This document shows, piece after piece, positions 31,801-35,353 of a DNA stretch of 35,353 bases; the stretch's first letter is position 1; each line of letters begins with the position of its first letter. The notes beneath the pieces are model-generated. The model was not told the DNA's origin, made no database searches, and worked only from the letters and a program-made list of their open reading frames with translations. Origin of the DNA: Mucilaginibacter pineti (GTDB taxonomy: Bacteria; Bacteroidota; Bacteroidia; Sphingobacteriales; Sphingobacteriaceae); contig NZ_FNAI01000027.1 of assembly GCF_900101875.1 (NCBI RefSeq), positions 1-35,353 on the forward strand. Reading direction: 5' to 3'. A program made the translations under genes and the position numbers.

Positions 31801-32303
31801 AAAGTGATAGCGAAAAGAAAGTAAGCGTTAAAGCACGACAACACGCAAAGGGCGCCCAGCAAAACCAATGCCCACTTTAACCGGCGGAAAGCAAAACGCG
31901 GACGGTCCATCAATACAGGTTGCAGCCGGTCGTAAAAATCGTTGATCAACCGATGTGATAGGTATAAATAAATGATAACGGAAATCAAGACCAGCCAGGC
32001 CGGCAGCCAGTATCCGCCAGGCAGGAGACAAAAGTGAAGCAGATCTCTCTGAAGGAACGGCTTGTCCGTACAGGTGAGTCTGCGTACATACAAATACAAT
32101 AGCGGCCCCAGCGCTGGTAAAAACAACGATGTCAGACCACCTGATTTCAGGACTATTGCTGCTAAGGCTAGACTTAGGAACAAGTTTGCGGCCCTTGCAG
32201 GACTTTTAGCAAATCCCAAAAGCAAGGCAATGGTCATCCCGGTGAACAGTGTTGCCAGCGAGACCAGGTCATATAGCTTGATATAAAAAAAATGGCTGTC
32301 CAA
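28884..32303 (-). CDS. Membrane AraC-family regulator fused to a MacB/FtsX-type permease
   Basis: A single frame of 1139 residues joins two proteins. Residues 1-332 form an AraC-type regulator: several N-terminal membrane helices (about 10-185), then a DNA-binding domain (TLATLSVKLGIHPQELSRAMN, then ILGIAYESGFNSKTTFNRVFRELTGKTPLEYKK). From Met333 (ATG 31307) starts a complete 807-residue ABC permease of the MacB/FtsX-like type: MFRNYLKIAYRQLLRQK, a periplasmic domain, and two permease regions ending GIRKVLGASVQGI and NPVKSLRSE. The linker KKEVPINKLAPHAVLRPVLL...KRKF looks like translated intergenic DNA. It carries a sequence also present upstream of the next permease gene. Whether it is made as one protein or also from 31307 is unknown. 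An ATPase partner is not in the window. Confidence 0.85.
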   Translation of the reverse strand: MDSHFFYIKLYDLVSLATLFTGMTIALLLGFAKSPARAANLFLSLALAAIVLKSGGLTSLFLPALGPLLYLYVRRLTCTDKPFLQRDLLHFCLLPGGYWLPAWLVLISVIIYLYLSHRLINDFYDRLQPVLMDRPRFAFRRLKWALVLLGALCVLSCFNAYFLFAITFVLMLEGAGRLLKPDGAIQLTLPNNETNDAREKGRRLKEAVAAGRFYTDAELTLATLSVKLGIHPQELSRAMNLGLKKNFSDFVNEFRVREVSRKMRDPAYAHLTILGIAYESGFNSKTTFNRVFRELTGKTPLEYKKEVPINKLAPHAVLRPVLLRQETPKRKFMFRNYLKIAYRQLLRQKMYATVKIGGFAMGIAACLLIGLYIHNELTFDRFYPGADRIFRVVGDGEMSRGLAWPAPMSKAIQQDFPEVEFAGRMRLVNSYLGHAELRPAEASQNTYEQGIIYIDQSFFSAFKLPMVYGDGATALKEPRSLVISKTMAEKHYHGQNPLGRVMYIDNDRSHPYRIGGVMADIPANSHLHPFHFFITLSGMEFGTGEQNSWRWYNYVQYIKLKSGTNVAAFEAKLNAGLRKNYLVAEARKGGAQDPAKEAAKFHVYLQPVPDINLYSTDFPDGLTNGDIRFVWLFGAIALFILIIACINFINLSTAKSANRAKEVGLRKVVGSNRSSLIAQFLTESLIYSFVSFILGILIAWLLLPYFNTMAARSLAMPWLEWWFVPVILLSTLVIGTLAGLYPAFYLSGFNPGQVLKGTISAGSKSPVLRNGLVVFQFAASVILIISTVVIYNQMHFILNRKAGFDKDQVMILQSTNTLSDQHIRNFKTELSNLSAVKSVSISDYLPVSGTSRNGNAFFKEGREKIDHPVFGQIWQVDDTYLGTLGIKLLEGRDFSLEMADDTAGRTVIINQSMARSLGLQHPVGARISDNGLITVIGVMQDFNYESVRSEIGPVALHYGLSNSMMTVKLRGGDVKNTIANVAALWKKYSPDQPIRYTFLDEDFANMYADLTRTGKIFTSFAVLAIIIACLGLFALSAFLAEQRSKEIGIRKVLGASVQGITTLLSVDFIKLVLLAILIASPIAWWAMHKWLRDFAYRVAISWWMFAIAGLGVILIAVVTVSFQSIKAAMANPVKSLRSE
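31367..31382 (-). repeat. Palindromic element inside the fusion linker, copy 1
   Basis: On the minus strand this reads CCAATAAATAAATTGG, a 5-bp inverted repeat around a 6-base centre, 60 bases before the internal permease start at 31307. It matches 15 of 16 bases of the copy at 32448-32463. Confidence 0.5.
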
Positions 32304-32388
32304 TATTATTTACGTCATCAAAACTTATTCCAATGTAGCATTTCTTTTGTAATCAACTGCTTACGGGATAACCGGCGCATGCGCTGTA

Positions 32389-32420
32389 CCGAAAGCGAAC
32401 GGTCTATCGTCCGCTTTCGG
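32389..32420. promoter_or_regulatory. Strong hairpin between the divergent permease genes
   Basis: CCGAAAGCG (32389-32397) and CGCTTTCGG (32412-32420) pair perfectly, and ACG/CGT inside extends the stem past one mismatch. It lies in the shared upstream region of the fusion gene (start 32303) and the permease (start 32547). It has no T-run and could be a leader structure or a binding site. Confidence 0.4.
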
Positions 32421-32447
32421 CATGTTAATTTCGCTCAAAAAAAGGTG

Positions 32448-32463
32448 CCAATAAATAAGTTGG
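32448..32463 (+). repeat. Palindromic element upstream of the second permease, copy 2
   Basis: CCAATAAATAAGTTGG lies 84 bases before the ATG at 32547. Similarity to copy 1 extends about 8 bases to the left (A-rich run then GT-CC). A second hairpin, GTTGGG (32459-32464) / CCCAAC (32474-32479), overlaps its right end. Confidence 0.5.
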
Positions 32464-32546
32464 GACGCTGCGCCCCAACCTTACCTGTAGTTTAGCGGCA
32501 GCAAGGAATTATTAAATTGCCATTCTTCATAACAGATTCAAAGCAT

Positions 32547-34913
32547 ATGATCAGAAATTATTTTGTCACCGCATTCCGGAATCTTTGGCGCAATAAAAGC
32601 TATGCGGTCATTAATATCGCCGGCTTGAGCGTCGCGCTCGCCTCGTGCATGCTCATCCTGCTGTATGCCATGGATGAGGTGAGTTATGACAGGTTCCATG
32701 TAAATGCCACTCAAATTTACAGGCTCGTCGTCAATGCAAGCAGTCCTGACGGGCAGATCCACAGGTTTTCAGGCACAGGCGACGTTCAGGGCCCTGCATT
32801 TGCAGCGCAGTTACCGGAGATACAGGACTATACCAGGATCTACGGTACTGCGTTTACAGTGAAACGGGATAACGAAGTATTTGACCAGTCAGCACTTTTC
32901 GTCGACAATAATTTCTTTTCCGTTTTCACTTTTCCTTTAAAGTACGGACAGAGGCAGCATGTGTTGAGCGATCCCCATGCTATTGTCCTTTCAGAGGAAA
33001 CAGCAGAAAAATATTTTGGCCCCGGAGATCCGGTGGGTAAAACGCTCGAACTCAAGATGCACAACGTATTTCAGCCATTCACGGTCACCGCGGTTACCAA
33101 GGAATCGCCAGAAAACTCTTCTATAAAGATCAATATGTTAGTACCGCAGGAATCGCGGGCAGTAAGGGATGGTTGGCTTAACTTCTTTCAAAATACTTTT
33201 TTTGTGATTAAGCCGGGCACAAACATAGGTCACCTGAACGCAAAACTCAATCGGTTATATCTAAGCGATGCCCAGAGCGAACTTAAAACAACGGGTAATA
33301 AGGATAAAATGAGCTATGCCCTGCAACCTTTCCTGGGTATGCATACCAGTACCGATTATCCGGCCGACAATGGCCTGTCAGATGCCAGTAATCCGACCTA
33401 TTCCTATATCCTTACGGGGATCGCCCTCTTTACGCTTGCCATCGCTTGTATCAATTTCGTGAATCTTACCGTTGCCCGTTCCCTCAGGCGGGCGAAAGAG
33501 ATTGGCATACGTAAGGTGGTCGGAGGGCTGCGTGTGCATCTGATCTTTCAGTTTTTGGGTGAGTCGTTCATCCTTTGCTTTGCAGCCTTTCTATTGGCCA
33601 TAATTATGGCGCAGCTGGTGCTGCCGTTTTTTAATGCCTTAACCAATAAGGCACTTGCCCTGTCTTACTTGTTCAGCTGGGAATTGGTTGCCACTTATAC
33701 CGGGTTGTTTCTTTTAACCGGATTGCTGGCCGGTTTTTATCCCGCATTAGTTCTGTCCGGCTTTAAGCCGGTTCAAACGCTGTATAACCGGACCGCCTAC
33801 GCCGGTAAGAACTATTTGGCGAAAGGGCTGGTGATCCTGCAGTTTACGCTGGCTACTTTCCTGATCATCGTTACCGTGACCATTTATGCCCAGTTCAATT
33901 ACCTAATGCATTTTAACCTGGGATATAATCCTAAGGATGTTGTATCCATACGCGTTTTTAACATCAGCAAGGAGAAATTCACTTTGTTCAAAACCCAATT
34001 AGCAGAAGCCTTCAATATCCAGGGCGTTACTGCCGATCAGGGCGGACGCTGGGGAACAGAAGGCTATATAAACGGTTCGCGGGTGTTCGCTTATGATGTA
34101 CAAAAAGTTGATGAAGATTATTTACCACTATTCCAGGTTCCTATCTTAAAAGGGCGGAATTTTTCAAAAGCGGCACCGGCCGACAGTGCCAATTCAGTGC
34201 TGGTGAGCGAGGAGTTCGTTAAGCAAGCGGGTTGGAAGGATCCGATAGGACAAACAGTGGATTTTTTTCATGATCAAAGAAAGTACACCGTGGTCGGCGT
34301 GGTCAGGGATTACCATTACCTGTCACTTACAGAGAAACTGTCCCCGGTATTGTACAGCATGAAACCTGATTATCCCTGGGGGAACATTTTTGTGAAAATA
34401 GGTCCACAAAATAAACCAGCGGCTTTGGAGCGTATACAAAAGGAATTTAAAGATGACTTTCCTTATATCCCATACCAATATAAATTTAAGGACGATGAAC
34501 TTGCCGGTCAATATGAAAAAGAGGCAAAATGGAAGCAGATCGTCACCTTTGGCGCTGCACTTACCATCTTCATATCCTGCATCGGCCTTTTCGGTTTGGC
34601 CACATTATCTGCCGAGAACCGGAAAAAAGAGATCGGCATCCGAAAGGTGCTCGGTGCCAGCGTTGCTGGCATTGTCCGAAAGCTTTCCACCGATTTTGCC
34701 ATGCTGGTCTTCCTGTCTGCTGTGATATCAATGCCGGTAGGGTGGTGGGCCGTACACCACTGGTTGCAGGCTTATCCATATAGGATCGGTATCAGCGTCT
34801 GGCTATTCCTGCTCGCGACTGTAGCCGTTCTTGCCATTGCATTGGTCACCGTTAGTTTTCAGACCATCAAGGCCGCGCTGGCGAATCCGGTCGAGAGCTT
34901 ACGGCGGGAATAA
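32547..34913 (+). CDS. MacB/FtsX-type ABC transporter permease
   Basis: The 788-residue permease has the same layout as the permease half of the fusion protein. MIRNYFVTAFRNLWRNKSYAVINIAGLSVALASCMLIL starts the first membrane helix, followed by a large periplasmic domain, two three-helix permease blocks (around residues 275-430 and 665-780), the repeat GIRKVVGG / GIRKVLGASVAGI and a C-terminal NPVESLRRE. Such proteins work with a MacB-like ATPase encoded elsewhere, often in export of peptides or lipoproteins. The ATG at 32547 is preferred over the start ten codons upstream because MIRNYF is the usual family start. It is divergent from the fusion gene. Confidence 0.88.
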   Translation: MIRNYFVTAFRNLWRNKSYAVINIAGLSVALASCMLILLYAMDEVSYDRFHVNATQIYRLVVNASSPDGQIHRFSGTGDVQGPAFAAQLPEIQDYTRIYGTAFTVKRDNEVFDQSALFVDNNFFSVFTFPLKYGQRQHVLSDPHAIVLSEETAEKYFGPGDPVGKTLELKMHNVFQPFTVTAVTKESPENSSIKINMLVPQESRAVRDGWLNFFQNTFFVIKPGTNIGHLNAKLNRLYLSDAQSELKTTGNKDKMSYALQPFLGMHTSTDYPADNGLSDASNPTYSYILTGIALFTLAIACINFVNLTVARSLRRAKEIGIRKVVGGLRVHLIFQFLGESFILCFAAFLLAIIMAQLVLPFFNALTNKALALSYLFSWELVATYTGLFLLTGLLAGFYPALVLSGFKPVQTLYNRTAYAGKNYLAKGLVILQFTLATFLIIVTVTIYAQFNYLMHFNLGYNPKDVVSIRVFNISKEKFTLFKTQLAEAFNIQGVTADQGGRWGTEGYINGSRVFAYDVQKVDEDYLPLFQVPILKGRNFSKAAPADSANSVLVSEEFVKQAGWKDPIGQTVDFFHDQRKYTVVGVVRDYHYLSLTEKLSPVLYSMKPDYPWGNIFVKIGPQNKPAALERIQKEFKDDFPYIPYQYKFKDDELAGQYEKEAKWKQIVTFGAALTIFISCIGLFGLATLSAENRKKEIGIRKVLGASVAGIVRKLSTDFAMLVFLSAVISMPVGWWAVHHWLQAYPYRIGISVWLFLLATVAVLAIALVTVSFQTIKAALANPVESLRRE

Positions 34914-35312
34914 AAAGCATATTGTTTGCACCTTCCGTAATGCCTGTATCAATTGATTTAACAGACCAAGCGAATCTGCAGCAGCAATATGCTCGACAAT
35001 TTTGTTAATTACACGGCCAAGATGCAATACCCCATTTCGATCCGATTTGCGGTGGCTGAGTTTCCTATAAATTCATTTTCATGACTGCCGGAAAACCCCC
35101 CACTGATAAAACACGATTACCTTCACCGGTGAGGCATTCCTCACGAGTTGCACGAGTATTTAGAATATAATAATTGAATGTGGTAAATTATAATAATCGA
35201 CAGTGGGCTCATTAGGATAATCAAAACCAGCAATTTTATAAAGGTCAAAAGAACCGCATCTCTCGAACTATTTCAAAATAGTTTAAAGTATTTTCCTGTG
35301 TCGTTCGTCTTT
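34914..35312. other. Intergenic region near the right edge
   Basis: No gene could be supported in these 400 bases. A small hairpin, GTGAGG (35129-35134) with CCTCAC (35139-35144), lacks a T-run. The last part is AT-rich and may hold the promoter of the edge gene. Confidence 0.4.
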
Positions 35313-35353
35313 ATGGATATGTCAAACGTATTATTCTTAGGAATGCCTTCCCA
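35313..35353 (+). CDS. Possible gene start leaving the right edge
   Basis: ATG 35313 opens a frame (MDMSNVLFLGMPS) that runs to the window edge, 13 codons in all. The hydrophobic content suggests a membrane or exported N-terminus. There is too little sequence for a function. Confidence 0.2.
   Translation, partial: MDMSNVLFLGMPS

Noticed and set aside
32292..32495. Plus-strand open frame of 67 codons between the divergent permease genes
   Set aside because: It spans the upstream regulatory region with a strong hairpin, and only a few residues (KKVPINKL) resemble the fusion linker. This is explained by the shared DNA element.
35246..35265. AAAAGA followed eight bases later by TCTCGA, like the Rrf2 operator
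   Set aside because: The right arm matches only in its first three bases and no suitable promoter or stress gene follows inside the window.

Overview
The window looks like a chromosomal segment of a Bacteroidota bacterium, most likely a Sphingobacteriaceae member of the Mucilaginibacter/Pedobacter kind. This is inferred from the many TAnnTTTG-type -7 promoter elements, the near absence of Shine-Dalgarno sequences, the small histone H1-like protein, the large FtsX/MacB-type permeases and the general protein style. No RNA gene or CRISPR array was seen. The genus call is inference.

Region 1 (1-2500) is accessory: a gene start leaving the left edge on the minus strand, an unrecognised protein whose start is unclear, a small histone-like protein, and a HEPN-like protein whose catalytic RxxxxH motif appears lost. 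Region 2 (2500-9800) deals with respiration, NO and peroxide: flavohaemoglobin Hmp on the minus strand, an exported catalase-related peroxidase, an Rrf2/NsrR-type Fe-S regulator, and a five-gene cluster for a divergent cbb3-type oxidase with a dihaem CcoO-like subunit. Region 3 (9800-11450) holds frameshifted ybeY and rarA copies. Region 4 (11590-16842) is a nine-gene operon: group III truncated haemoglobin, a membrane protein, two cupins, a hemerythrin-like protein, two 2Fe-2S ferredoxins, a ferredoxin reductase (frameshifted near its N-terminus) and an FAD monooxygenase. One palindrome, AAAAGA-N8-TCTTTT, lies before hmp, the rrf2 gene and the globin operon, so these probably form one regulon under the Rrf2 protein.

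Region 5 (16980-17631) holds two regulators reduced to their DNA-binding domains (LysR-like and Fur-like). Region 6 (17790-28365) looks like a defence island: a NYN/OST-HTH protein, a translationally coupled SEFIR/TIR-domain protein and RecQ-like helicase, a decayed serine recombinase, and an AT-rich operon of HsdM, HsdS, an ABC-type ATPase and an HNH protein that resembles a Septu (PtuA/PtuB) pair. No HsdR is present. Region 7 (28884-34913) has two large MacB/FtsX-type permeases. One is fused in frame to a membrane-bound AraC-family regulator, apparently by read-through of the old intergenic region.

The strongest candidates for something undescribed are the HsdM-HsdS-ATPase-HNH operon without HsdR, the SEFIR-RecQ pair, and the globin/hemerythrin/ferredoxin operon tied to hmp by a shared operator. 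All functional calls come from reading motifs by eye; no database search was run.
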